In this document: positions 44,912 through 57,055 of the stretch, one piece after another | How the letters are laid out: each line of letters starts with the position of its first letter | Position numbering within the stretch: position 1 is the first letter of the stretch | From: Dryocosmus kuriphilus | Lineage: Eukaryota > Arthropoda > Insecta > Hymenoptera > Cynipidae | Assembly (NCBI GenBank): GCA_038277395.1 | Contig: CM076197.1 | Location: 106,232,442 to 106,296,441 of the forward strand | Direction of reading: 5' to 3' | DNA: 64,000 nucleotides | Made by a program: the position numbers and the translations under genes | Notes under the pieces: generated by a model | What the model was told of the DNA's origin: nothing | Databases searched by the model: none | Seen by the model: the letters and a program-made list of their open reading frames with translations, nothing else

Positions 44912-47900
44912 TTATTTTCTGGGACTGCGTCGGCGTCGAGTGTCCCTATTCCTTTCGGCTCGCCTCATCTCTTCCAGTCGGCGCGCATGTTCTGCCATGT
45001 GCTGTCTTCGCATCTCTTCCTTCACCACGATCTGAAATTGAAGATAAAATTAAATTAAAATTTAAGATATTAAATTAAGAATAAATAAACATTTAAATTA
45101 TTATTTAACGTCCAATATTCAAATGTAATTACGAAGTTCTTACAATTAAAGAAACCAGGAACATATCGATTAAATTTGGACCACACACTCTTCAATATCT
45201 CGATTCAAATTTTAAACTAAAAAACAAAAAAATAACAAAAGAGAAAAGAAAAAGAAAATAACCTCCAAATCATACTCTTTACGTTGAGAAACAAGGAGGG
45301 AGGGGATTTGGAAGTTACTTTCTTTTTCTTTTTTTTTTTTTTTATTTTTTGGGTTGAATCGAGATTGATCGAGATATTGAAGAGTATATGTGGTCCAAAT
45401 TTAATCGTTAGCTTCTTGGTTTTTTTAATTCTAAGAATTTCGTAATTATGTATAAAATAAAATGCAGATCGATGGTAATGATTAAAGTGAGACTAAATAA
45501 TTAAAAAATTTAAATGGAAGAATTCATATAATTTACCTGCTCGTTTGTGAGAGGTAACCAGTATATGCAGGGCGTGGCTTTAGTTTTTCTGAAGAGATCG
45601 TCCAGCAGCTTCGCAGGAGGAGGATCGTCTTCCTTCTTCTTGAATTTGCGAGCTGGTGCCGGCAGATGAACTTCTATCGGTGGAGTCTGGCTCCTGTGCC
45701 TCTTCTTCTTCTCAAATTCCTTTTTCTCTCGTTCCTCCTTCACCACGTGGAGTTGGCCATCCTCTTTTCCCAAGTCCCACTCTCGTACGACCATTACCTG
45801 CAAACAAGTGATTTCATCATCAGTTACTTTCAAGTTAGAAAAATAATTAAAATTTACTTTCAACTTATAGAGTTCATGTTGGTTCACCTTGGTTCCTCCT
45901 ACTTGATTTTTCTCGTCACGTGTCCAGTCACGTTGCCATGAATCCGACTGCGTAAGAGGTTCCGCTTTGCGAGTATTGGGTTGATCTATGCATGTATCTC
46001 GGGCCAATTGCATATCCTCCTTCGACGCGTACTCCACTTGAAGCTTTTTAGGATTCGAAGTTGGCCACGAAATTCCGTGCAACGCCTGTCTCGTCTCGAA
46101 CGCTTGGTCTTCATTACTATACTGCAATTCGAAAGAACATTTTCAACATTTATTGTATTTATATATAAGATTAGTAGAGTTTAAATAGTTTTTAGGAGAA
46201 GACAAACCTCCACGAAACATTTAGACTTAATCCTATCCATCCAGAAACCGCTCTCCACAATAGTTCCAGTGCGAGAAAGAAGTTCCTTAATCTGAGTTAG
46301 GGTGAAGGGCCGTACCAGGTTCTTAATCAAAAGTATACTTGTTGCTTTCACAGAAGGTGAATTGGGCGACTTTGCCTGAGGAGGGTCTTTAACTACAGAC
46401 ATTTTTCTCCTTGATCCTGAAATAATTAAAAGCAAATTAATTTTTTGGTTAAAGCTGATTAAGCAGCAATCAGACGAAAAAAAGAATTAGGTTTATTTTA
46501 ATACATATCTCGGATCTTACCTATGTGGTTATCCGCTTTTGCTTCTCCCTTCCTAGGACCTTCAGTTTTTTGAGCAATCGTTTCTTCTCTGACCGTGAAT
46601 TCACCATTGCCATCGCTTGTAACGTGTTTTTTATCTCGATCTTTGACACTCATTTGCTCATCCTCATCGTCCTTGGAAAGACGAACTTCTGAGATTGACA
46701 GTGGCTTCGCTCCTGGCACCAATGCCTATTCCACAAAACAAACAAAATTTCCTGTTTTTCAATACAATAGATAACATAAATTAACTATAAAATCTATATT
46801 GCACAACTGAGGAATAAATACGTAAAGATATTTATTTACCTTTAGAGAATCTGTAGAGACAGAAAATTCAATGGTTGTGTCGGTGGAAAGAGTTGTTCCC
46901 CATCTTCGTCTCTTAGGAACTCGTTTTTGCTCAATCTTATCGTCTGTATGATTTTCCTGGAAATCAGAAGTCTATTTTGGCACTTGAGCAACTATTTTTC
47001 ATTACTTTTAAAGATTAGAAATAAGTTATTATGTTTCAAATTATCATTTTTGCTAACAAGAACAAACCTTAGCCTGAGTCGAATCCGTGCTGGCACTCAA
47101 GCTGCTATTATCAATTTTGTGTTCATCTACGGATAACCGAGTACTGCTGAAAAAATTATTAATTTTTTTTTTAAATCTATTAAAATTTCTAGGATCTCAA
47201 AGATTAGATAACCTAAGCCACTAAAAATTAAAGTTACAAAATACTTACAACGTCCTCTTTAAGTTGATTTTTGCAGGTTTTTGACTAGATGTCGTTACAT
47301 TTGAAACAGTGGTAGTTGATTTATTACCACTCGTGCTATCTATGATTTTCTCTTCTTTTTTTTTAACACTTTCAGCTTCATTACCGCTTTGCTGACTACT
47401 TGACAAAGGGGAATTCTCTATTGGTTCTAGTGACTTGGAGCGACCTCTATCCTTACTATATTCCTTCCCTCTCGGCACCTCTTCCTCTGGAGTTTCAGAC
47501 TGTTTCGACTTTCTTTCCACGAACGCTTCATCCTCTGAATCAGGAGTATCAGAATTTGAGGACTCACGATACTTGTTACGATGCTTTCTGCGGGTAGAGC
47601 GAGAAGACGCTCTCACACTTGATCTGATTTTGACTTGCGTTTCACCATTGGAATTCGAGTCTGAATGCTCAATCTTGTCTCTCTCCCGTTCATCGTCACT
47701 GCTCGAATCTTTGGGATCCTCTCTTTGAGGTGTGTTTTGACCTTTCTGTGCTATGTCTTGGTTATTTTCAAGCGCTTCTTCTTCTCTTTCAGGAACCTGT
47801 TCATCCTTTTCCTGCCGCGTTTCAGGTGATTCCTCCTCCACTTCAAGAGATTTTCCTTTCTTAATATTCTCTGCTTCTTGAGAAGACTCTTCTCCTTTTT

Positions 47901-49062
47901 GTGGACTATCTTCTTTGGAAGACACTTGTTCCTCTAGTTTTGGAATCTCCTCTTGCAAAACTTGTTCCTCTATTACAGGAATTTCCTCTTGAAAAGCTTG
48001 CTCCTCTATTTCAGGAACATGCTCTTGAGAAACCTGCCCCTCGACTTCTTGAATTTCGTTCTCCTGTTGCGGGATTTGCTTCTCAATTACGAAAAAGTCC
48101 TCTGCTCTTTCCAAGTCTTCCTTTTGATTGAGAATTTCCTGATCCTGTTCAGGATATTGCTCCCCTAACTCCTCTCTCTCGGAAGTTGGTTCCTCTTCCT
48201 CTACCCTTTCGGGGACTTGTTCATCCTTCTCGGTGAATTCTGCATCCTGCGTGATCTGTTGATATTCCTGGTCGTAGGTCTCGTTGCTCTGTTCCGTCAT
48301 TATCTCCTGTAGTCTTGAAACCGCCTGGGCGGCATCATCTCCATATGAGACGAGATCTGCAGATGTGTCAATTGGATCGAACTTGATATCGTTACTTAGG
48401 TTGGAACAACTTGCCTCATTCGAATCGCCTTGCAGATCTATGTTTGGTTTATCGTCAGACAAGTTGGCTGAAGTGGATTCGGGCAGGGTCTCCTTGTAAT
48501 CACTTACCTCTTCATTGGAGTCCTGACCTGGGGGGATAGAGGAGGCATCGTCAGGTCGCTTGCCACCAGGCTCTACTCGAGGAGAGCCTAGTCGCTCGTC
48601 GTTAGAGTCAACCTCCTCGGCAACACCCTCGCCACTTTCCTGCCACTTGTGTGATCTTTTCCTACTCGACGAATTGTCTGATGTTTCCGAGATATTACGC
48701 TGTCTGCACAGTTTCAGTTTCTGTATTTCGCCGGGGGATGCATCGGCTCGCGCTACTTTCCATACGGATCCATTGTCCTCGGTCTCTGGTGATGAATCCT
48801 TATCCACAACATCTTGAGTTAAGATGACTGGGTCAGCCGTTTCAGGAATTGTTTTCAATTCCTTTGTTTGAAGACGAATCGAATCTTTGCTGCTCTCTCT
48901 GGAGAGAGAAGCATCGGATGCAGCGTCTTCTTGAGAGTCATCTCTCTCAGGAGATGACGATGTTGCCCTTTTACCACGTCGGCGTGTTGATTTTCTCGTC
49001 GGCTTTTCTGCTTTCTTCTCCGGTGAACCTTTCGTTTTGTTTCTTTCGCTTTTGCGTCTCAT
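44912..49062 (-). CDS. Acn: Acinus (apoptotic chromatin condensation inducer in the nucleus)
   Basis: Eight coding exons (47249-49062, 47068-47146, 46840-46956, 46521-46725, 46208-46416, 45888-46121, 45537-45797, 44912-45031) join in phase to 1012 residues. Acinus is a nuclear RNA-binding scaffold of the ASAP complex with RNPS1 and SAP18, peripheral to the exon-junction complex, and affects splicing. An RRM lies at about 755-840 (TSILLIKNLVRPFTLTQIKE, KCFVEYSNEDQAFETRQAL). The RNPS1-SAP18 binding motif follows (PPPAKLLDDLFRKTKATPC, about 945-965), then an Arg-rich tail. The first 600 residues are acidic and Ser-rich with 12-residue repeats (QEEIPVIEEQVL) near 340-386. No SAP domain is visible; the ATG used follows an acceptor at 49065, so upstream 5' exons exist (one donor near 51043). 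Confidence 0.95.
45121..45450. repeat. Near-complete foldback in the last Acinus intron
   Basis: 45124-45208 and 45355-45447 are inverted copies (TAATTACGAA, GATTAAATTTGGACCACA, CTCTTCAATATCTCGAT). Inner arms match too: AAAGAAAATAACCTCCAAATC (about 45254) against its inverse GATTTGGAAGTTACTTTCTTT (about 45305). The whole 330 bp could fold into one hairpin in the pre-mRNA, between exons 7 and 8. Confidence 0.82.
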
Positions 49063-49064
49063 GC

Positions 49065-51250
49065 CTGTAGAAGAAAATATAATATATTTAACGACTTTCA
49101 ATTCTTTGAGATTTTAAATATTAACTGTGAGACATTTTCTGAATTTATAGATATAGGAAAACTTGCAAGTATTTGGTGATTCGTAATGCATAAAATAAGT
49201 TGGATTTCAGAACATTTAAAATTTAAATGCATTATCTTATGCTAAGGACTTTCAACATTTTCTGACTTTTTCCTGCCTTTAAATGACAGGTACTAATACT
49301 AAAAACAATTTATACGTTGTGTATTTATTATTTCAAGCGCTTAAATTTACGATCATCTAAAAAGATAAAAAAAAGTATTTAAACAACGAAATTATTTGAA
49401 TGACACTACACTAAAGGCGAATAAAAGTTGCTTCGATGGATTTTACTAACACTCATTTATTTTGTAGTTAATAAAAATACATAAACGAAGTTTCTCAAAA
49501 GAACTTGAACCCAATACCACTAGTTTTTGCAATGCGGAATCTTTTCAAACAATTTTTATTTAATTCTCAAAAATCTAAATTGGGCATTTTAAAAATAATT
49601 TGGGGCCTCGCAAATATTGACAAAAGATTCAAGTAAAGTTACACTAGAATTGTTTTTATTTAAATGAAAATCCTTGTAAATTATAAAATTATTATATAAA
49701 GTATTTATATAAAATTATTAAATTCTTAGCACATAACAATACAAAATACGTCTATTGGAAAAAATTTCTAGGTATCACACTTTATTATAAATAAACCCGT
49801 AAACTTACTATCTACTAATATGGAATTGTTCGTAAGTACTACATTGTGTTTACATAAAATCCCTCTTAAGAGCATGCGATACCATATGAGCCACATCCCA
49901 GGTTTTTGCCCACAATAACGAATATTATTCGTTGAAACTTTGGGAAGTGGTCAAAAATCATGAAGGACGACTGGGCACTCATATTTTTTTAAGCATCCAA
50001 ACATGTGATACCTGTTTTATCGATCTAATGTTTTATCAAAAAAGAAGAGTGATCGGATGTCTGTTTTCACGGTCTTTATTACTTTTCAAAATTTCAGCGG
50101 AAAATATTTATTATTATGATTACAAACTTAGAGAAATTAAAATGGCTCATACTTTAAGTATCACATGTCCTAAAAAACTATATTTAACGCAATGATATTT
50201 TAATCTCTGTTTAATCTAAGCATGCACATATAAATCAACTAGCACAATTTCAATGTTCATTAGCAAATAATATGTTTTCAACGTTAGTAAATGATCAATA
50301 TTTATATAACCTTCTTAGAGAATGCTATCAAGATAAACTTAATAGTGTAGGTTTCAAATGGAATATGTGAGTGAAATTTGCAGGTCGTACCATCAAAATC
50401 AAACCACTACAAATATATTTGTAGTTGAGGTGTGACTCAGATTCGAAGGAAAAGCTGAAATTTTTAATGACGTGCATACCTAGCTTAATTAATATTCAGG
50501 AATAAACATTTCGCAAATTATTTTAGCCAAATCGACCTTTTTTGATAAGAAAATGAAAAAACGCACATAACCTAAATCAAAGCCGATGTCATCCCGGTCA
50601 TCCTCTTACATTAACTGATATAAAACTTGTATCTATACAAACTCTTTCCCCAAAAAAATCATAAATATAACGACAAAAATTTAAGTAGAAAAGCCTCCTT
50701 TTGTAATAAAAAATGTTAAACTTTCTTACTGTCCGTTGATTGAAATCGTTAGAGGCTATAGCAAATTATCTTGCGGCATCGTGTAAACATCGACCGTGAA
50801 GTTACTACCCAGAAATTAAGCTCGACATAAGTATCAACAAACAAATGAGAGCAAAACTTAAACCCAAATGAAAAACAATATTTTGGCATAATTGACACCG
50901 AATATCGATTTTTATCCAGAAAATGCCAATAATATTTTTTACGGATGCAATAGATAGACTTTTTTACCAAAGCGTTGTGGGCGATATTTCTTCGATCACG
51001 GAAGCGCGCCCAAACGTCAAAGAAAACTAAACGTTATACTTACTTGAAAATATGTACCGTCGTTAAACAATGATTCTCTCGAGGATTAGGCTTCTGTAGG
51101 TTTTATGCCTTCTAAAAACTGACATAAAATAAAACCAGCCACAATGTTACTCGCTGTATTAATAACTTTATCGAACAAGACCTCACACACACGACGATGA
51201 ATGATCTTAATAATCGCACCTCATATAACTGCATATAACTAGACCTGTAG
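49065..51250 (-). other. Acinus 5' intron and upstream exon region
   Basis: The acceptor TTTTCTTCTACAG ends at 49065 and the likely partner donor CAA/GTAAGTATA is at 51043, so this is a 2 kb 5' UTR intron. No coding exon is seen in it. Confidence 0.45.
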
Positions 51251-52983
51251 AACATGAAATGTTTTCGAATCTAGATATGCAACATGCAGATGTGCGAATT
51301 AAGGACAACGGTGCGTCAAGGCTTTTTCATACTTCCACTCATGGTCTAAGAATTACCGGGTCTAGCCTGAGCCCCCACCAATTTGGGCCGAGTTCGCGTT
51401 GCCGCCGCTATCGTCCATTTTGTTTACAGGTTCGGCGATATAAATGTTGGGTCCCGGTACACACAGAGATCAGTGCGGTGCACGCATAATCGTGGGGCCC
51501 CTTCCAGTAGTTGTATATTACAAACCTTTAATCTTTCATTACAAGAAAGAATAAATATGTATATACAAGCAGTATTTGAAAATAAATTGCAAATTATTTC
51601 TGTCGACAAATGTATTTTAATAATTGAAGGGTTAATTTTGTGGAAAAATTATATTTCATATTTTTGGAGATGTATAATTTGGCGAAAAAATTATTTAATT
51701 GGTTTTTTGTTTGTAAACTGTTATAAATTAAAATTTACACTTAGCCATTTTTTTATTATGTGCTTAACAGACGATGTTTATGTTTCATCTGTCCACAAAT
51801 GATTATTTTTCAAAAAATGCGTTTTTATAATGTAAGGATTAATTTGTTGGAAAACTTTAAATTAATTGTTTAAGGATATATTTGTACTAAAAATTGCATT
51901 TCATCACTTATTATTTGCATTTCAATTGCAAGTATACACTTAGACATTTTTTAAGATCTGGTTATCCTTATAAGGATATTTTGTAACAAAATATTGTACG
52001 ATATTGGTACTAAAGGATATTGGTAAAAATTTTAAAAACGGTGTTCGTATTTTTTTTTAGTATTATCACGAATGAATGACATCTGTAAATCACTAAAAGA
52101 AATACACTATGTACATATACCTGAATCAAAAATCTTGGAATCTGAACATAGAGCTTCAAATTCAACCCTGTCGAAACAAAATGATTGGAGAATTCCTAAG
52201 AAATATCAGAGTCAGTTCTTTTTCAATCATTCTTACTTGTATTTAACGTAAATATTTTATAAGGAAGCATAAAATATCAGTTTTATAATATTAAAGTTGC
52301 CTACGTTTTACTTGTTTGTTATTTTATTTTTATTTACATTTTTTTTATTAATTTGTTTTTATTTTTGATTGTTTTGATTTATTTACGAACATGATGATCT
52401 GACATTTTTGCCTGATATTTTCATGATATTTTGTATCGGCAGGGAAATTATAAATATTTAAAAATATAATCGATTCGATCGAAATACACATAAGTGGAAT
52501 TAATGTTTTTTTTATGATTAGTTGGGTTAAAATAAATACTTTTAAAAATATGTTTAATTATATACACCACAAATGAGATTATTCTCCAAATAACTTTACT
52601 GATTTTTAATTTATTAGCCATTTATTTATATCTCACTTCAAAGCTTTATGACGTTTACTACCTACATTATTTTAAAGTTGAACTGGTTGAATCTACCGCC
52701 GTGACGTCACAAAAATGGCGTACAGCGGCGGCAAGATTTCTGGGCTTCCTATTGGTTCACTTTTTTTTACTTGCGCGTGGCTAGACCGTGTATTCTTAGA
52801 TCATGCTTCCACTTGCGGGCAGTGTGGCAGGCAGCTTTTGAGATAGGGATTGACCGACAGATGACCGATTACCAGAAATCTGACGGTCACCTCGGTCACC
52901 TCTAGCAAATTTTGTGTCGTTGAAAGTCTCGGAAACTTTTACTTTGAAAGTTCTAAAACAAAACATTTTTGATCCACTGAAAT
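51251..52983. other. Intergenic with promoter-like and repeat fragments
   Basis: 51370-51450 is GC-richer and may belong to the Acinus promoter region. 52425-52445 (GATATTTTGTATCGGCAGGGA) is a broken end of the CCCTGCCGATAG MITE. The rest is AT-rich and empty. Confidence 0.4.
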
Positions 52984-53248
52984 GAGGATGGACACTCAAA
53001 GCTCGGCGCAGATGTCGCCACTCCTTTTGGCGCCACAAAGCACACGTTTCCTGTCATTTTCGATTATTCATGGAGAACATGATTGGACAAAAGTGACGCA
53101 TGTGTAGAAAAGTAAGCTCTACTCCGCATGCCCTAAATTTAAGCAAATAGCTGGTCGCCATGATTAACAAAAAATGATAGAAAACGTGCGTCTTGCAGCG
53201 TCAAACGGAGTGGCGACATCTGTTCCGAGCTTTGAGGGTCCAGCCTCA
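52984..53248. mobile_element. Hairpin MITE, complete copy
   Basis: Arms of about 75 bp: GAGGATGGACACTCAAAGCT, CAGATGTCGCCACTCC and GCACACGTTT on the left, their inverses on the right. A half-copy is at 15260-15335. Confidence 0.82.
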
Positions 53249-54440
53249 ATTTTATGAAACTTTAAAAAATTTTAGAAATTCAAAGTTTACAGTAAAGTTA
53301 GTACTTTAGACAAAGGTCAGTTTAAAAAAAGCAATAAAATGAAGAATAGGTAGTAATAGGATCAGTTCCTGTGAGTGGCGTTGTAGTTCGTCAGTTAACT
53401 TTAGAGGGGTGCGTGGTGAAAATGAGTACAGGGTCAAAAAAGACCCGTGTGTAAACCGCCTCAGTGCTTTCACAAGTTATTGAACATTAATTGTTTGCTT
53501 TACTTCTGTAAAGACTGTGCAAAGTGAATGCTATTGAGGAAATTTTAGTACATTTGTACAATAAATAGACATTAACGTTCAATAACCTGCTTTTTCTATG
53601 GAATTAGCTGCATGAATCACTGAAAAATATTCTCATCATTCAGGTCTTCAAATAATTCAACTTTTTGAAGCCGCTCCCGATGGGCCTATATTTTTTACGA
53701 AGATCATAGTCTAAGCTTTAAAACCTTGCAAAGATTGTTTTAAAATTTTATTTGTTGCAAAATTATTCACTTTTTAACAAGTATCGATCTTTTTCTTTTT
53801 TTCCTCAAACTTCCATTTTTATTTTAAATGTTTTTAACGATTGACATTAACAACAATTTGATCGTGTAGTAGACACTTCAAAACATAACTCTGAATTTTA
53901 CCCAATTTTTTGAAAGACAAAAACAGTTGAAAAACTACTTAAGAAACTTATGTGTGTAAACGGAGGGTTAAAAATTGTATAAAAAGTGTTTTAATTGAAT
54001 TAGTGTGAATACTCGTAAAAAATTTCAAATCTGGCGCCAATTTTAGGTCATGTTGACAAATGCTACAGTTCATAAAATTTCATAAGTTTCACTTACTTTG
54101 AAACTTTGCATTGAAACTTACGGTCGAAAGTTTCAGAAAGTGTACATTTCTGAAACGGCACATTTCTAGACGCAAGCTAGGCGGAACAATTAGAAAAAGT
54201 GGAAATCGTGTAATTACACAAAAAAAATAAGTATACGGTATTAAAAATATAAACTGCCGAAACCTTTTGAAATAATGCAAAAAAAATATATTATCTTTAA
54301 AAAAGTGAATGAAAGTATGAAATATAAGAAAATGATATCATCATGTCCTTATCAACGAACATAACCTATAAGCACGAAGTATTATAAGGAGATCCGACTA
54401 TAATATAAGGAATCCACTCAGTTATTGGAGGTGCTATCAG
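53249..54440. other. Intergenic, no gene seen
   Basis: AT-rich. A short run of GAAAC/GTTTC-type direct and inverted words around 54085-54160 is the only structure noticed. Confidence 0.4.
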
Positions 54441-54454
54441 AGATGTGCTATCGT

Positions 54455-54705
54455 AGGAATTTACAATAACAAATCCTAGCGCCCCTTGTGGGAAAATTTG
54501 AAACTATTGTATCGTCTGCTATCGCAGCCACAGGATTGGTAGCATGCACTGACAGCCACAATTTCATTTTCACTGTGTCGCTGTTATTACAGTCAGATTT
54601 CCTTAATGCATAGGCAGACATTTTTATACCCTCTAAACCTACTTTGCGATGCTTTTCCACAAGAGGAGCTAGAAACCGTTATTGTAAATTCTGCGATTGC
54701 AGCTG
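54455..54705. repeat. Imperfect inverted repeat with a coding-like look
   Basis: GGAATTTACAATAACAAATC..CTAGCGCCCCTTGTGG at 54455-54492 is inverted at 54657-54700. Frames on both strands (e.g. NSAIAAGITATEFSGLADRV, + strand) look protein-like, but I recognise no family. Confidence 0.45.
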
Positions 54706-55403
54706 GAATAACTGCAACAGAATTTTCCGGATTGGCCGATAGAGTCGAAACTTCTATAATACTTCGTGCTTATGGAGTGCGTGCAGGAATTTGAATTTTT
54801 GTCGGAAGTCGATGCTGGCGTCCATGGCGACGTAAATCGGCATTTCTCGCAGTAAGCGGTTGTATGTACACATATAGGCGATAACAGTTAATTCTACACA
54901 ATAAATTCGTATAATCTATTTGAAAGTTTTTTGAAGTGTTTGGGAAAATTGGAGAAAGAAACGTGCATAGTTTAAAAAAAAATGAATTAAAACAGACTTG
55001 TGTATATCACTTTTTAGTTATGCGACACGAGTTCTCTCTCTCTCTAAAATCCAAATTTTCGATTTCAACTGTTCTAAAGTTTGTGAACATATTTCAGCTA
55101 TTTCCAATTTCTGCAGCAATCGATTTTGTCGAAAGAAACGAAGAAGCTTTTCAGCCGTAGAGACTTCAAATTCTGTTACATATAATTTCTGCTTCTCAGG
55201 TAAGTCTATTATACTTAAAATAACCGACTTGCATTCACTTTCTCGACATAAGTCAAAAGCATAAAAGCATAAGCATCAAAACACTGTGTCAAGATTCACT
55301 TGGCAGTACGCAAACCTTCCGATTTTTCACGTTCTCGAAGAACAGAACGTAAGGGATATGGAATCAAAGCAACATCCGAAAACTTAAGATCTAAAAGCTC
55401 TAT

Positions 55404-55902
55404 CTAGAATACTTCTGTTCTTGATTTGAGTTTAAAATGTTCAGTCATTTGACATGGTTTCGCGTACATATCTTTTGCAAGTTGAGCTGCACTCGGTTTG
55501 CCCCATTCCTGTTCTAAATTCGTCTTAGATACACTGCGATCTGAATTCATATAATAAATTAAAGCTAGAATGTGCTTACATTTTCGTGCAGCTTGCCTAA
55601 CGCAAGTACAAGAAGCCGACGTTACCTGAAGATCAGAATTTAGCTGAAAAACAAAAAAGCAAAAATGTTCCACTTAACTTAAACTACATTAAATGAAGAA
55701 ATAAAAACAGAATTGGTTTTTTTGCAATTGAAGTTTGTCTGACGACATGACAACGAAGTGATTTGGGCAAATCTCTTGTTTGAATCTCTTCTACTTTCAC
55801 AACATGTGAAACGGATAGATCTTTCCCTTTGTTTTCAATTTTACCTCGAAAAGGGATTGAATGCGTTATTTCTGGAGACCCAGTAAGTAAGATTATATTC
55901 AT
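55404..55902 (-). pseudogene. SWIM zinc-finger protein fragment
   Basis: Two minus-strand pieces. The downstream one follows an acceptor (TTTGTTTTTCAG at about 55645) and reads LNSDLQVTSASCTCVRQAARKCKHILALIYYMN, wording split here only by the C-x-C and C-x-H ligands of a SWIM domain; it ends near 55404. The upstream piece (55902-55690) reads DLSVSHVVKVEEI and RCHVVRQTSIAKK, after which an A7 run near 55722 breaks the frame; the next frame gives NSVFISSFN before a GTAGTT donor. SWIM domains bind zinc and occur in MuDR transposases and in YqaJ-type nuclease proteins. Transposon or dead host gene cannot be decided. Confidence 0.6.
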
Positions 55903-56480
55903 TCTTTTAATTTCCGTTGTTTATATTACTGTCGGGACTGCCGGTATGGTTTTTGAGGTTATGTGAAAATTACGTGGAACTCATGGAAGCCCTCATCGTC
56001 TGCTCATGACAGACAAATGCGCCAACGCAAGTTTTAGTTTCAATTTCTTAGTTAAGTATACAATTAATCACGTACTTATCCGTGATCAAACTTACTGATT
56101 CAATTTTTAGCGTTTATAAATATTACATTTATAACCACATGCTTAACTGGGCTAATATTTATGGCTTAGCAGCTTCAAGCTAATGCATACTTCCTATCAC
56201 GCGTAATGTAATCTTTCCCGTGAGAAATGACAATTCTTGCTACATCGGCGCTGCCGACTTCCGGTCACACAACGCATAGGACACTACTACTTTCTATGAT
56301 AGATATATTAATATATTTACTATTATTATATTATAGAAATAGTAAATATATTATTTGAAAAGAATAACTTCTGTACTTATTATGTTCATTTAGAAGTGTG
56401 AAAACATAATTTAGTGTATTTTACATGAATAACACAGGCACACAAACAAAGTCTCTTGGCCTGCAGACTAGACTGCAGAA

Positions 56481-56502
56481 TCAATAAGTCGCGACTTATT
56501 GA
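56481..56502. repeat. 22-bp perfect palindrome
   Basis: TCAATAAGTCG followed by CGACTTATTGA, with no spacer. A further inverted pair (TCTGTCTA / TAGACAGA) lies at 56519-56544. Confidence 0.85.
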
Positions 56503-56804
56503 CTCAGAACGGCCGGAGCTCTGTCTACCTCATACGATAGACAGAGATGTCCAATCATGTCATAGTCTATGGCCGTTTTATAACGATCGCCTCTTTTTGT
56601 CTATCTCACGTAATAAAAAGAGAGATTCGAGCGACTTTAGACGTTGAAATGCCACTGATGATCTAACTGCATATTCTCGATTTTCAACTTAATTGTTTTT
56701 CTTAACAAGAAAATTTCATGCAAATAGGTCTCTTGGATGCTTTAAATTAATCTAGCACTTGAATTTCATGTTATTTTCCCTTTTTTAAATCGAAAAATGA
56801 GTTT

Positions 56805-56875
56805 TACTGACTTTTACCGCATGACCACTTTTTCTGACCGTCATGACGGCAAGACTCATGTCACTTTTCATCACG
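56805..56875 (-). repeat. ACCGTCATGACGG-bearing dispersed repeat, copy 2
   Basis: GACTTTTACCGCATGACCAC, TTTTTCTGACCGTCATGACG. Reverse complement of the block at 31393-31460. Confidence 0.65.
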
Positions 56876-57055
56876 AACCGTACTATTACTCCATGGAAAA
56901 GGTCTATCCTTCTATCACTTATCTATCACTTCTAGTGGTCTATCACTTATGGTGAGAAATTATTTTTTACGAAAATATTTAAAAAACAAAGGTTAATTCC
57001 ATACATTTGGTCCATTGTTTCCCCTCAGCACTTGACGATGTGAAGTTAGGTTAGG

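Larger units (their letters stand above)
55903..57055. other. Intergenic with palindrome and dispersed repeat
   Basis: No gene. Contains the palindrome at 56481-56502 and the repeat at 56805-56875, listed separately. Confidence 0.4.

Noticed and set aside
47400..49070. Six plus-strand frames of 65-97 codons
   Set aside because: All are shadows of the 1.8 kb acidic Acinus exon, whose biased codons keep opposite frames open.
51383..51802. 139-codon plus-strand frame
   Set aside because: Low-complexity, AT-driven sequence with no recognisable domain.
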